From positions 1 through 13,005 of the forward strand of contig JALHDK010000031.1 of NCBI GenBank assembly GCA_022838965.1: 13,005 nucleotides of DNA. Reading direction: 5' to 3'. This DNA comes from Actinomycetales bacterium (GTDB lineage: Bacteria; Actinomycetota; Actinomycetes; Actinomycetales; Actinomycetaceae). Positions 5,848 through 13,005 of this stretch are shown piece by piece. Both the position numbers and the translations under genes were made by a program. Position 1 is the stretch's first letter, and each line of letters starts with the position of its first letter. The notes below the pieces were generated by a model. It did not search any database and was not told where the DNA came from. It worked only from the letters and a program-made list of their open reading frames with translations.

Positions 5848-6539
5848 GGTGGATCGGAGTGAGGCCTCCGACCCACGATCACCACGTCCGGCTGCACCCG
5901 CTCCCCCACCGCCACCTCGAGCACCTCCACGGCCTGGAAGTGGCCGCGCATGCGCGAGGTGAAGGCCTCCGCGGCCTGGGCGCTCCACACCGCCAGCACG
6001 CCTCCCGGCGAGAGCGCCCGTCCCAGCGATTCCAGCCCGGAGTCCGAGTAGAGCCGCCCGTTCCCGGGGGTGACGAGCCAGTCGGGGCCGTTGTCGACGT
6101 CGAGACAGATCGCGTCGAGCGAGTGCGGCGCCGCCCGTCCGAGCCAGTCGACGACGTCGCCCACGTGCACCCGTACGCGCGGATCGCGCAGTGCCCCGCC
6201 GTGGACCGGCGCGAGGGGACCCTCGTTCCACCGCACCACCGCCGGTTCGCGCTCCACCACGTGCACCTCCGTCACGCGGGGATGGGCCACCGCGGCCGCC
6301 AGGGAGAACCCGACGCCGAGCCCTCCGATCATGACCCGGCCGCCAGCGGGCATGCGGTCCGCCGCGGCCGTCACCAGGAGGCGCTCCGACGCGCCGCCCC
6401 GGGTGTCCATCAGGAACGTGCCGTTCGCCACGATCTCGTGGTGCCCGCCCCGCTGGAGCAGGACGAGGTCACCGCACACGCCCTCGAGGCGTTCGACGAT
6501 GGCCGACTCGCTCCCCACCCGCTCCACGCCTCCACTCAC
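5844..6539 (-). CDS. Spermidine-synthase-like (PABS fold) SAM-dependent transferase homologue
   Basis: The 231-residue protein has a Rossmann-type core of the spermidine synthase / PABS family. There is an N-terminal beta region (res. 12-55) with LVLLQRGGHHEIVANGTFLM. Motif I is RVMIGGLGVGFSL (68-80), and the acidic ribose-binding end VHVVEREP follows (93-99). VRVHVGDVVDWL (122-133) carries the adenine-contacting D128, and LDAICLDVDNGPDWLV (141-156) stands in the active-site strand. True spermidine synthases usually have a D-x-x-D type diamine/aminopropyl motif (DSTDP or similar) there. Here DVDNGPDWL replaces it, so polyamine synthesis is doubtful and the acceptor is unknown. The GTG start at 6539 overlaps the SulP stop (GTGA, 6536-6539), suggesting coupled translation. 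A GTG seven codons in, with GGAGG about 10 bases upstream, is an alternative start. This is the last gene of the leftward operon. Confidence 0.8.
   Translation of the reverse strand: MSGGVERVGSESAIVERLEGVCGDLVLLQRGGHHEIVANGTFLMDTRGGASERLLVTAAADRMPAGGRVMIGGLGVGFSLAAAVAHPRVTEVHVVEREPAVVRWNEGPLAPVHGGALRDPRVRVHVGDVVDWLGRAAPHSLDAICLDVDNGPDWLVTPGNGRLYSDSGLESLGRALSPGGVLAVWSAQAAEAFTSRMRGHFQAVEVLEVAVGERVQPDVVIVGRRPHSDPP
5849..5876. terminator. Hairpin at the convergent gene junction, probable bidirectional terminator
   Basis: The 11-base arms 5849-5859 and 5866-5876 pair with a single A-C mismatch across a 6-base loop (TGAGGC). The hairpin starts one base after the kinase stop (TAG, 5845-5847) and lies inside the last codons of the opposing PABS-fold gene. 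No T run follows on either strand, which is common for GC-rich actinobacterial terminators but weakens the call. Confidence 0.5.
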
Positions 6540-8329
6540 CCCGTTGTGGGCGCCGGGCCGAGGGGTGGCAGGTCGCGGGGCAGGCCCGGGGGCAGCTCGC
6601 CGTACTTCTCACGGTACCAGCGCGCGTATCCGGCCACGGCGGTGGGAAGGGTGGGGAAGATCAGCGACTCCCCCACCCGCTCCACGAAACCGGCGGCCCG
6701 CAGCTGGTCCCGGAGGTCCTGCTTGACCCGAGCCATCGCGAAGACCACCCCGCGGGCCTCCATCGCCTGCCGCAGCAGTTCAAGGGTGTCCACCGCGGTC
6801 AGGTCCACCTCCACGTTGGCCTCGGCGTTGAGCACGAACCACTCCGTCCGCGGGTGCGATTCATCCACGGCCCGGATGGCGCGGGTGATGAAGTCCTCGG
6901 CGTTCGCGAAGAACAGCGGGGAGTCGTAGCGGTAGACCAGCAGTCCGGGGACGAGAACCGCGCCGGGGTAATCGTCGACGTCGTGCATGCCCGCGAAGCC
7001 GGGAACATATCCCAGGATGCCGTCGTGCGGGTGTGCCATGCGGCGGATGAGGTCCAGCAGCGACAGCGCCACCGCGAGCCCGATCCCCGCCAGCACGCCG
7101 AAGACCAGCACCGAGACCGCGGTCGCGAGGGCCAGGATCAGCTCGCTGCGCCGGAACCGCATGATCCGGCGCCACTCCGGCACGTCCACGAGCCGGACGG
7201 CGGCGTAGATGACCACGGCCCCCAGCGCCGCCGTCGGGAACGCTGCGAGCACCGGGCCGAGGAACAGCAGCGTGGCGAGCACGAGGAGGAGTGCGACCAG
7301 CGAGTGCAGCTGGGTGCGGCTCCCCATCGAGTCGCCGAGGACGGTGCGGCTGCCGCTGGAACTGACGGGGAAGCCGTGCAGCAGCGCCGCCCCGATGTTC
7401 GCCGCCCCGAGGGCGAGGAGTTCCTGCCCGGAGTCCACCGGGTACCGGTTCTTCGCGGCGAAGGCCCGCGCCGTGACCACGTTGTCCGAGTAGCCCACGA
7501 CGGCGATGCCGAGTGCGTACGGCAGGAGGGCGAGCAGGTTCTCGTCGCCGAGACGGGGGAGGGTGGGTGTGGGCAGGCCGCGGGGGACGGCGCCGACCGT
7601 CGCGATTCCGTCCTCCCCGAGGTCGGCCACCGCCACGGCCGCCGCCGCGACGAGGATCACCAGCAGGGGTCCCGGCCATCGCGGCGCCCAGCGCCGCAGG
7701 GCGAACAGGGCCACCAGCACCGTCAGGGCCAGGCCGACGGTCGGCAGGTGCACGTCGGTCAGCTGCTCCAGCACTGATGCCACCTCGGCCCCCGGGGTGT
7801 CGCCCTCGACCGGCAGCCGTGTCACCTTGCCGAGCTGACTGACGATCATCAGCACCGCGATGCCGCTCAGGTAGCCGGTCAGCACCGGCTGGGACAGGAG
7901 GTTCGCGAGGAACCCGAGGCGCGCCACCCATCCCACGAGGACCACGATCCCGACGGCGAGCGCCAGCAGGGCGGCGACGTCGGCGTAGCGGTCGCTCCCG
8001 CGGGCCCCGACGAGGGCACCCACGCCGGCCGCGGTCATCAGCGCCGTCGTCGACTCGGGACCCGCGGACAGCTGCCGGGAGGAGCCGAGCACGGCGTACA
8101 GGGCGAGCGGCAGGATGATGGCCCACAGCCCGGTGATGGCGGGCAGGCCCGCGACCTCGGCATATGCCATGACCTGGGGCACGAGGTAGGCGGCCACGGT
8201 CACCCCGGCGAGCACGTCCCCGCGCAGCCATGACCGGTCGTAGTGCAGCAGGATCCGGAGTCCGGGGGCGTGCCGCAGCCAACGGTCCGCCCGCCCGGCG
8301 TCCGTGGAGGGATCCGCGCCGCCTGCCAC
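6536..8329 (-). CDS. SulP-family anion transporter with C-terminal STAS domain
   Basis: The 597-residue protein has the SulP layout. A cytoplasmic N-terminus leads to the first membrane helix with the signature AAYLVPQVMAYAEVAGLPA (46-64), then GSSRQLSAGPESTTALM (82-98), which carries the substrate-site region. About a dozen further hydrophobic segments run to about 427, including HGFPVSSSGSRT (318-329). The STAS domain (about 458-565) has the typical VDLTAVDTLELL (508-519) and FVLNAEANVEVD. SulP proteins carry sulfate, bicarbonate or other anions with H+ or Na+; the substrate cannot be read from sequence. The start is a GTG at 8329, seven bases after the preceding gene's stop. The frame is open further upstream, but that part is an out-of-frame shadow of the neighbouring gene. 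No good ribosome site is seen, so translation may depend on coupling. The STAS domain suggests regulatory protein contacts. Confidence 0.92.
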   Translation of the reverse strand: MAGGADPSTDAGRADRWLRHAPGLRILLHYDRSWLRGDVLAGVTVAAYLVPQVMAYAEVAGLPAITGLWAIILPLALYAVLGSSRQLSAGPESTTALMTAAGVGALVGARGSDRYADVAALLALAVGIVVLVGWVARLGFLANLLSQPVLTGYLSGIAVLMIVSQLGKVTRLPVEGDTPGAEVASVLEQLTDVHLPTVGLALTVLVALFALRRWAPRWPGPLLVILVAAAAVAVADLGEDGIATVGAVPRGLPTPTLPRLGDENLLALLPYALGIAVVGYSDNVVTARAFAAKNRYPVDSGQELLALGAANIGAALLHGFPVSSSGSRTVLGDSMGSRTQLHSLVALLLVLATLLFLGPVLAAFPTAALGAVVIYAAVRLVDVPEWRRIMRFRRSELILALATAVSVLVFGVLAGIGLAVALSLLDLIRRMAHPHDGILGYVPGFAGMHDVDDYPGAVLVPGLLVYRYDSPLFFANAEDFITRAIRAVDESHPRTEWFVLNAEANVEVDLTAVDTLELLRQAMEARGVVFAMARVKQDLRDQLRAAGFVERVGESLIFPTLPTAVAGYARWYREKYGELPPGLPRDLPPLGPAPTTG

Positions 8330-8336
8330 GGGGGGC

Positions 8337-8954
8337 CTAGGCGGTCGCCAGGTCGAGCTCCCAGGCCCCGTCGCGGGCGGTGAACCCGAGGTTGGCGTAG
8401 TAGTCCGGCCCTCCGGGCGCGGTCCGGATCCGGGTGGCGCCCAGCTGCCGCCAGATTCCGGATCGCCGGAACACGAACTCGCCCGGCGTGAAGTCCCGGT
8501 AAGGCGGGGTGACGTAGTCCACGTCGAGGATGGCGGTGCCGTCGGGCTCGATCCGGGCGAGGACCAGACCGACCACCGTGTCACCCGTCATGACGAGGAA
8601 GGCGGAGGTGCTGTCGGTCACGGAGGTGAAGTGCGGGTGGAACTGCCGGATCTCGGCGTCGTGCTTCGCGACGACGTGCCGCACCACGTCGTCGCCCGGA
8701 CGGGCGGTCACCACCTCGTAGGTGGCCGCGTCGTGGCGCGACCCCCACAGGATGCGCAGGTGGTAGATCTGGATGAGGGAGAGGGCGGCGTTCAGGGCCA
8801 CCATGGGCCAGACACCCAGGACCAGGTTGTAGACCAGCAGGATCGCGGATCCCGCGAGGTTGATGATGCGCAGCCGGGTGATGCGCTGCTGTGCCATCGA
8901 CAGCACCACGAGCCCGGTGCCCGCCCAGCCGATGACCTCCCACACGACACTCAT
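8337..8954 (-). CDS. YgjV-like small membrane domain fused to a GNAT-like domain
   Basis: The protein has 205 residues. The N-terminal 70 residues hold three tightly packed hydrophobic helices (about 4-21, 31-49, 50-68) with WEVIGWAGTGLVVLSM and LAGSAILLVYNLVLG. This pattern is like the YgjV/Imp inner-membrane family and small PnuC/SWEET-like bundles. The C-terminal half (about 76-205) has GNAT-like elements: AFLVMTGDTVVGLVLARI (118-135) as the beta2-beta3 pair, ILDVDYVTPPYRDFTPGEF (142-160) as beta4 plus the cofactor-loop region, and PDYYANLGF (183-191), the usual Y..LGF ending. The classical Q/RxxGxG/A loop is not clear, so activity is uncertain. The start is firm: GAGGAGGT stands 4 bases before the ATG. 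It is first in an operon with the SulP transporter (7-bp gap) and the PABS-fold gene. It might sense or modify something at the membrane; that is inference. Confidence 0.75.
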   Translation of the reverse strand: MSVVWEVIGWAGTGLVVLSMAQQRITRLRIINLAGSAILLVYNLVLGVWPMVALNAALSLIQIYHLRILWGSRHDAATYEVVTARPGDDVVRHVVAKHDAEIRQFHPHFTSVTDSTSAFLVMTGDTVVGLVLARIEPDGTAILDVDYVTPPYRDFTPGEFVFRRSGIWRQLGATRIRTAPGGPDYYANLGFTARDGAWELDLATA

Positions 8955-8958
8955 GGAG

Positions 8959-8966
8959 ACCTCCTC
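8959..8966 (-). promoter_or_regulatory. Strong ribosome binding site of the three-gene operon's first gene
   Basis: On the minus strand GAGGAGGT ends 4 bases before the ATG at 8954. It is the strongest Shine-Dalgarno match in the window. It contrasts with the two downstream genes, which lack one and appear translationally coupled. Confidence 0.7.
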
Positions 8967-8978
8967 ACCGATTGCCCG

Positions 8979-8984
8979 ATCATT
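8979..8984 (-). promoter_or_regulatory. Weak -10-like box for the YgjV-GNAT / SulP operon
   Basis: On the minus strand AATGAT matches the -10 consensus at four of six positions. TCGAAC lies 17 bases further upstream as a poor -35. It would give a leader of about 18 bases containing the strong ribosome site. The call rests on position and a short match only. Confidence 0.25.
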
Positions 8985-9011
8985 CCACGGTCACCGCCAC
9001 TGTTCGAGGGG

Positions 9012-9029
9012 ATCGCCGGTGCCGGCGAT
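9012..9029. promoter_or_regulatory. Perfect 8-bp inverted repeat upstream of glgX, candidate operator
   Basis: ATCGCCGGTGCCGGCGAT is a perfect palindrome apart from the central TG. It lies in the 99-bp divergent region between the YgjV-GNAT operon and glgX, 11 bases before a -10-like box. A palindrome of this size fits a dimeric repressor such as a LacI- or TetR-type sugar regulator. No regulator gene is adjacent, so the binder is unknown. Confidence 0.45.
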
Positions 9030-9040
9030 GGCGGATGTGG

Positions 9041-9046
9041 GATATT
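9041..9046 (+). promoter_or_regulatory. Candidate -10 box for glgX, near-leaderless
   Basis: GATATT matches TATAAT at four of six positions. If its last base is -7, transcription would start at 9053, one base before the ATG at 9054. Together with the lack of a convincing ribosome site, this suggests a leaderless glgX mRNA. It is one of very few A/T-rich spots in the intergenic region. Confidence 0.4.
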
Positions 9047-9053
9047 GGGGGCC

Positions 9054-11186
9054 ATGCTGCACTGGCCGGGTCATCCGTATCCCCTTGGCGCCACCTTCGA
9101 CGGGACGGGCACCAACTTCGCGATCTTCTCGGAGATCGCCGACGCCGTCGATCTCTGTCTCTTCGACGAGGACATGTCCGAGGAGCGTGTCCGGCTGACC
9201 GAGGTCGATGCCCACGTCTGGCACGCCTACCTGCCCGGGATCCAGCCCCGGCAGCGCTACGGCTACCGCGTGCACGGCCCATACGACCCGAAGCACGGCC
9301 ACCGCTGTGACCCGTCGAAGTTGCTGCTGGACCCGTACGCCAAGGCGATCGAGGGCCAGGTCAGGCCGCACCAGGCGCTGTACTCCTACCAGTTCGGCAA
9401 CCCGTCCGTCCGCAACGTGGACGACTCGGCGCCCCACACCATGCTGTCCGTGGTGATCAACCCCTTCTTCGACTGGGGCCACGACCACCCGCCCCAGCAC
9501 GAGTACCACGACTCGATCATCTACGAGGCCCACGTCAAGGGGATGTCCAGGCTCAACCCGGACGTGCCGGAGCGGTTGCGCGGGACGTACGCCGGGATGG
9601 CCCACCCGGCCACGATCCAGCATCTGACCGATCTGGGGATCACGGCCGTCGAGCTGATGCCGGTGCACCAGTTCGTCAACGACACCCACCTCCAGGAGAA
9701 GGGCCTGTCCAACTACTGGGGGTACAACACCATCGGGTTCTTCGCCCCCCACAACGGCTACGCCGCGACGGGCGAACGGGGCGAGCAGGTGCAGGAGTTC
9801 AAGGCCCTCGTCAAGGCGCTGCACGAGGCGAACATCGAGGTCATCCTGGACGTGGTGTACAACCACACCGCCGAGGGCAACCACATGGGGCCCACGCTCT
9901 CCTTCCGCGGCATCGACAACGCGAACTACTACCGGCTGGTGGATGACGACCGGGCCCACTACTTCGACACCACCGGCACGGGCAACTCGCTGCTCATGCG
10001 CTCCCCCGCCGTCCTGCAGCTCATCATGGACTCGCTGCGGTACTGGGTGACGGAGATGCACGTGGACGGCTTCCGCTTCGACCTCGCCTCCACCCTCGCC
10101 CGCCAGTTCCACGAGGTCGACCGGCTGTCGGCGTTCTTCGACATCGTCCACCAGGACCCGGTCATCTCCCAGGTGAAGCTGATCGCCGAGCCGTGGGATC
10201 TGGGCGACGGCGGCTACCAGGTGGGCGGGTTCCCGCCCCTGTGGACGGAGTGGAACGGCAAGTACCGCGACACGGTGCGGGACTTCTGGCGCGGCGAGCC
10301 GGGTACCCTCGACCAGTTCGCCTCGCGGTTCTCCGGCTCGTCGGACCTGTACGAGCACACCGGCCGCAAGCCCATCGCCTCCATCAACTTCGTCACCGCC
10401 CACGACGGCTTCACCCTCCGCGACCTGGTGTCCTACAACGAGAAGCACAACGAGGCCAACGGCGACAACAACGCCGACGGCGAGAGCCACAACCGCTCGT
10501 GGAACTGTGGGGTCGAGGGCGAGACGGACGATCCGGCGGTGAACGCCCTCCGTGCCCGCCAGCAGCGGAACTTCCTCACCACGCTCCTGTTGTCCCAGGG
10601 CGTCCCCATGATCTGCCACGGTGACGAGATGGGGCGCACCCAGCGTGGCAACAACAACGGCTACTGCCAGGACAACGAGATCACCTGGGTGCACTGGGAC
10701 CTGGACGAGGACGAGAAGGACCTCCTGGAGTACACCAGGAAGCTGATCGAGCTGCGCCAGAGCCACCCGATCTTCCATCGGCGACGCTTCTTCGCCGGGA
10801 GTGCCGAGCACGGCGGCGAGTCCGAACTCGGCGACATCGCCTGGTTCAAGCCGAACGCCGAGCACATGGCGGACGAGGACTGGCACACGTGGTTCGCGCG
10901 CTCCGTCATGATCTTCCTCAACGGTCTGGCCATCCGGGAGCCGGACACGCGGGGCCGGCGGATCATCGACGACTCCATGCTCCTGCTCTTCAACGGCGAC
11001 GCCAACCCCATCGACTTCGTGCTCCCGCCCGAGGACTACGGTGCGCTGTGGAAGCCCGTCCTGGACACCGCCCAGCCCGACCGGCCGCTACGGTCGCGGC
11101 CCGACCGGTTGCGGAAGGCAGGATCGAAGGCCAAGGTGGAGGGACGGTCCATCGTCGTGCTGAAGGCCGTCGACGTCGAAGGGTGA
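9054..11186 (+). CDS. glgX: Glycogen debranching enzyme GlgX (isoamylase type, GH13)
   Basis: The 710-residue protein removes alpha-1,6-linked short branches from glycogen left by phosphorylase, giving maltooligosaccharides. The N-terminal CBM48/E-set domain (about 5-110) begins GHPYPLGATFDGTGTNFAIF. The (beta/alpha)8 GH13 domain follows, with region I DVVYNH (266-271), region II VDGFRFDLAS with nucleophile D343, region III LIAEPWD with acid/base E379, and region IV FVTAHD with H450/D451. YEAHVKGMSR (157-166) and SNYWGYNTIGFFAPHNGYA (219-237) are typical GlgX segments, and a beta-sandwich C-domain closes the protein (about 610-710). The length is the usual 690-720. I chose the ATG at 9054 because homology starts within two residues; the frame upstream is a shadow of the divergent gene. 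It is the first gene of an operon with treY, 4 bp downstream. Confidence 0.97.
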   Translation: MLHWPGHPYPLGATFDGTGTNFAIFSEIADAVDLCLFDEDMSEERVRLTEVDAHVWHAYLPGIQPRQRYGYRVHGPYDPKHGHRCDPSKLLLDPYAKAIEGQVRPHQALYSYQFGNPSVRNVDDSAPHTMLSVVINPFFDWGHDHPPQHEYHDSIIYEAHVKGMSRLNPDVPERLRGTYAGMAHPATIQHLTDLGITAVELMPVHQFVNDTHLQEKGLSNYWGYNTIGFFAPHNGYAATGERGEQVQEFKALVKALHEANIEVILDVVYNHTAEGNHMGPTLSFRGIDNANYYRLVDDDRAHYFDTTGTGNSLLMRSPAVLQLIMDSLRYWVTEMHVDGFRFDLASTLARQFHEVDRLSAFFDIVHQDPVISQVKLIAEPWDLGDGGYQVGGFPPLWTEWNGKYRDTVRDFWRGEPGTLDQFASRFSGSSDLYEHTGRKPIASINFVTAHDGFTLRDLVSYNEKHNEANGDNNADGESHNRSWNCGVEGETDDPAVNALRARQQRNFLTTLLLSQGVPMICHGDEMGRTQRGNNNGYCQDNEITWVHWDLDEDEKDLLEYTRKLIELRQSHPIFHRRRFFAGSAEHGGESELGDIAWFKPNAEHMADEDWHTWFARSVMIFLNGLAIREPDTRGRRIIDDSMLLLFNGDANPIDFVLPPEDYGALWKPVLDTAQPDRPLRSRPDRLRKAGSKAKVEGRSIVVLKAVDVEG

Positions 11187-11190
11187 TCCC

Positions 11191-13005
11191 ATGAGCCTGC
11201 CCGACCCGCTGCGCACTCACCTGCCCGGCGAGGGGAGGCGGACGCCGGTCTCGACCTACCGGATCCAGCTGCAGCCGGCCTTCGGCTTCGACGACGCCCG
11301 CGCGGCGCTCGACCACCTCCAGTGGCTCGGCGTCACCGACCTGTACCTCTCCCCCATCCTGCAGGCGGCGCCCGGGTCGACCCACGGCTACGACGTCGTC
11401 GACCACAGCCGGGTCTCGGAGGACCTGGGGGGACGGGCCGGCTTCGAACGGCTGGCCGCCGACGCCCACGCCCGTGGCATGGGGGTGATCGTCGACGTCG
11501 TCCCGAACCACATGGCCGTCCCCACGCCGCTCTACCACAACCGGGCGCTGTGGTCGGTGCTGAAGGAGGGCCCCGACTCGCCGTACGCGACGTGGTTCGA
11601 CGGCACCGAGGACGGCATCCTCATGCCCGTGCTCGGAGTGCGCATCGGGACCGCGCTCGCCCGGGGGGAGTTCACGATCGAGCGCATGGTGGTGCCCGGC
11701 TTCGAGGACGAGGGCCCGGTTCCCGTGCTGCGCTACTTCGAGCACGCCTTCCCGCTGCGCCCGGGAACGGAGAACCTGCCCCTCACGGCGTTGCTCCGGC
11801 GGCAGTACTACCGGCTCGCCTACTGGAAGGTGGCCGACGAGGAGCTCAACTACCGGCGCTTCTTCGACGTCGACACCCTCGCGGCCGTGCGGGTCGAGGA
11901 CCGGGAGGTGTTCGACGCCACCCACCACCTCCTGCTCGAGCTCTACCGGGAGGGTCACATCGACGGCTTCCGGATCGACCACCCCGACGGGCTGGCGGAC
12001 CCGCGCGGCTACCTGCGCTGGCTGTCGGAGGCCACCGGGGGTGCGTGGATCGTCGCCGAGAAGATCCTCGAGCCCGACGAGTCGCTCCCCCACGACTGGC
12101 CCGTGGCCGGCACCACCGGCTACGACGCCTCGTGGCGCGTCTCCGCCCTCCAGGTGGACCCCGGCGGCGCCACCGAGACCGCACGCCTCGCCCGGGAGCT
12201 CACCGGTCCGGAGTTCCTGCCCGATGTCATCGAGGAGTCGAAGCGGCAGATCATCACCACGTCGCTCTACGCCGAGGCGCACCGCATCGCCACGCTCGCG
12301 GCCGACATCTGCGACCGCGACATCCGGCTCCGTGACCACACCTTCCGCTCCCTGCTCACCTGCCTGGTCGAGCTGGTGGTCGCCGTGGACCGCTACCGCG
12401 CCTACGTGGTCCCCGGCGAGCCGGCGCCGGCGGAGTCCGAGGAGGTGATCGCCGAGGCCGCCGCGAAGGCGCGCACGAACCTCGAGCCCGACCTGCACGA
12501 CACGTTGGACGTCGTCGTCGACCTCGTGCTCGGCCACGAGGTGGGCTCCGCCGGCCGCACCCTCGAAGGTCCGCGCGCCGAGCTCATGGTGCGCTTCCAG
12601 CAGGTCTGCGGCGCGGTGACCGCGAAGGGTGTGGAGGACACCGCGTTCTACCGGTGGACCCAGCTCGTCAGCCTCTGCGAGGTGGGTGGGGCGCCGCACT
12701 CGTTCGGCATCTCCGCCGACCGGTTCCACACCTGGTGCCGCACGATGGCCCGCACCTGGCCGGCCACGATGTCCCTCGCCAGCACCCACGACTCGAAGCG
12801 CTCGGAGGACGTCCGGTCCCGCATCGGCGTGATCAGCGAATACGCTCCGCAGTGGCGTGCCCTCGTGGGCGGGCTGCGCGAGAAGCTCACGGATGTCGAG
12901 GGGCACACCGAGAACCTGCTGTGGCAGACCCTCGCCGGGACCTGGACCGCGGACGGACCCATCTCCGCCGAGCGGCTCGCACGGTACATCGTCAAGGCCG
13001 CCCGC
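11191..13005 (+). CDS. treY: Maltooligosyltrehalose synthase TreY (3' end outside window)
   Basis: TreY turns the reducing-end alpha-1,4 bond of a maltooligosaccharide into an alpha,alpha-1,1 bond, giving maltooligosyltrehalose, which TreZ cuts to trehalose. The first 605 residues are present, about three quarters of the usual 720-850. TPVSTYRIQLQPAFGFDDA (18-36) is the family N-terminus, followed by LYLSPILQAAPGSTHGYDV (51-69). Region I is VDVVPNHMAV (101-110), region II is IDGFRIDHPDGL (257-268) with nucleophile D263, and IVAEKIL (287-293) has acid/base E290. The TreY-specific insert includes AKGVEDTAFYRW (478-489). Region IV is STHDSKRSEDVRSR (531-544) with H533/D534. The start ATG is 4 bp after the glgX stop, with AAGGG about 8 bases upstream, so the genes are co-transcribed. 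treZ is expected next, beyond the window. Confidence 0.96.
   Translation, partial: MSLPDPLRTHLPGEGRRTPVSTYRIQLQPAFGFDDARAALDHLQWLGVTDLYLSPILQAAPGSTHGYDVVDHSRVSEDLGGRAGFERLAADAHARGMGVIVDVVPNHMAVPTPLYHNRALWSVLKEGPDSPYATWFDGTEDGILMPVLGVRIGTALARGEFTIERMVVPGFEDEGPVPVLRYFEHAFPLRPGTENLPLTALLRRQYYRLAYWKVADEELNYRRFFDVDTLAAVRVEDREVFDATHHLLLELYREGHIDGFRIDHPDGLADPRGYLRWLSEATGGAWIVAEKILEPDESLPHDWPVAGTTGYDASWRVSALQVDPGGATETARLARELTGPEFLPDVIEESKRQIITTSLYAEAHRIATLAADICDRDIRLRDHTFRSLLTCLVELVVAVDRYRAYVVPGEPAPAESEEVIAEAAAKARTNLEPDLHDTLDVVVDLVLGHEVGSAGRTLEGPRAELMVRFQQVCGAVTAKGVEDTAFYRWTQLVSLCEVGGAPHSFGISADRFHTWCRTMARTWPATMSLASTHDSKRSEDVRSRIGVISEYAPQWRALVGGLREKLTDVEGHTENLLWQTLAGTWTADGPISAERLARYIVKAAR

Noticed and set aside
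5844..6539. True spermidine synthase (speE) assignment
   Set aside because: Core fold motifs match, but the aminopropyl/diamine active-site motif is not visible, so only a PABS-fold call is supported.
8330..8584. N-terminal extension of SulP from an ATG at 8584
   Set aside because: The extra 85 codons lie inside the YgjV-GNAT gene in another frame, read as S/T/P/R-rich nonsense and match nothing in SulP proteins; GTG 8329 gives the normal length.
8991..10886. Very long open frame on the minus strand opposite glgX (about 630 codons)
   Set aside because: It mirrors glgX codon by codon, reads as low-complexity V/L/E/R-rich sequence with no family motif, and results from GC-rich codon bias on the antisense strand.
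10990..12906. Long minus-strand open frame opposite glgX end and treY
   Set aside because: It is antisense to two clear GH13 enzymes with all catalytic motifs; the translation is G/R/V/E-rich with no recognisable domain.

Overview
The window is GC-rich throughout, with strong third-position G/C, GTG as well as ATG starts, and several genes with no visible ribosome binding site but a -10-like box just before the start codon. Together with an F420-type LLM oxidoreductase, a LuxR-type two-component pair and a glgX-treY pair, this points to an Actinomycetota chromosome. A Propionibacteriales-like host is only a guess. No tRNA, rRNA, CRISPR array, phage gene or intact insertion sequence is visible.

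Left part (1-2712) is a loose set of small genes. It holds the 3' end of an alpha/beta hydrolase (+), a convergent LLM flavin/F420 oxidoreductase (-), a CPBP (CAAX-like) membrane protease (-) and a PhnB-like VOC protein (-). Between the last two lies a 296-base stretch without a gene that carries a tandem repeat array with a 39-bp higher-order period, followed by a nested inverted repeat.

Centre-left (2849-5847) is a two-component system. A NarL/LuxR-type response regulator overlaps, by ATGA, an unusual 762-residue membrane protein. That protein is two histidine-kinase modules fused head to tail: the first has a complete set of ATPase boxes, the second keeps the LHD phospho-acceptor motif but has a degenerate ATPase part.

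Centre (5844-8954) is a leftward three-gene operon. Its order is a YgjV-like membrane domain fused to a GNAT-like domain, a SulP/STAS anion transporter, and a spermidine-synthase-like (PABS fold) protein whose start overlaps the transporter stop (GTGA). This operon and the kinase gene converge and overlap by 4 bp at their 3' ends, with a hairpin exactly there.

Right part (9054-13005) is a rightward storage-carbon operon: glgX (glycogen debranching) followed 4 bp later by treY (maltooligosyltrehalose synthase), which runs off the window end. GlgX releases maltooligosaccharides from glycogen, and TreY turns their reducing end into a trehalose linkage. TreZ, which would release trehalose, is expected just downstream.

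The most distinctive items are the double-kinase protein, the YgjV-GNAT fusion, the repeat array, and perfect inverted repeats placed just upstream of leaderless-looking starts. Two of those repeats, before the response regulator and before glgX, share the half-site TCGCCG/CGGCGA.
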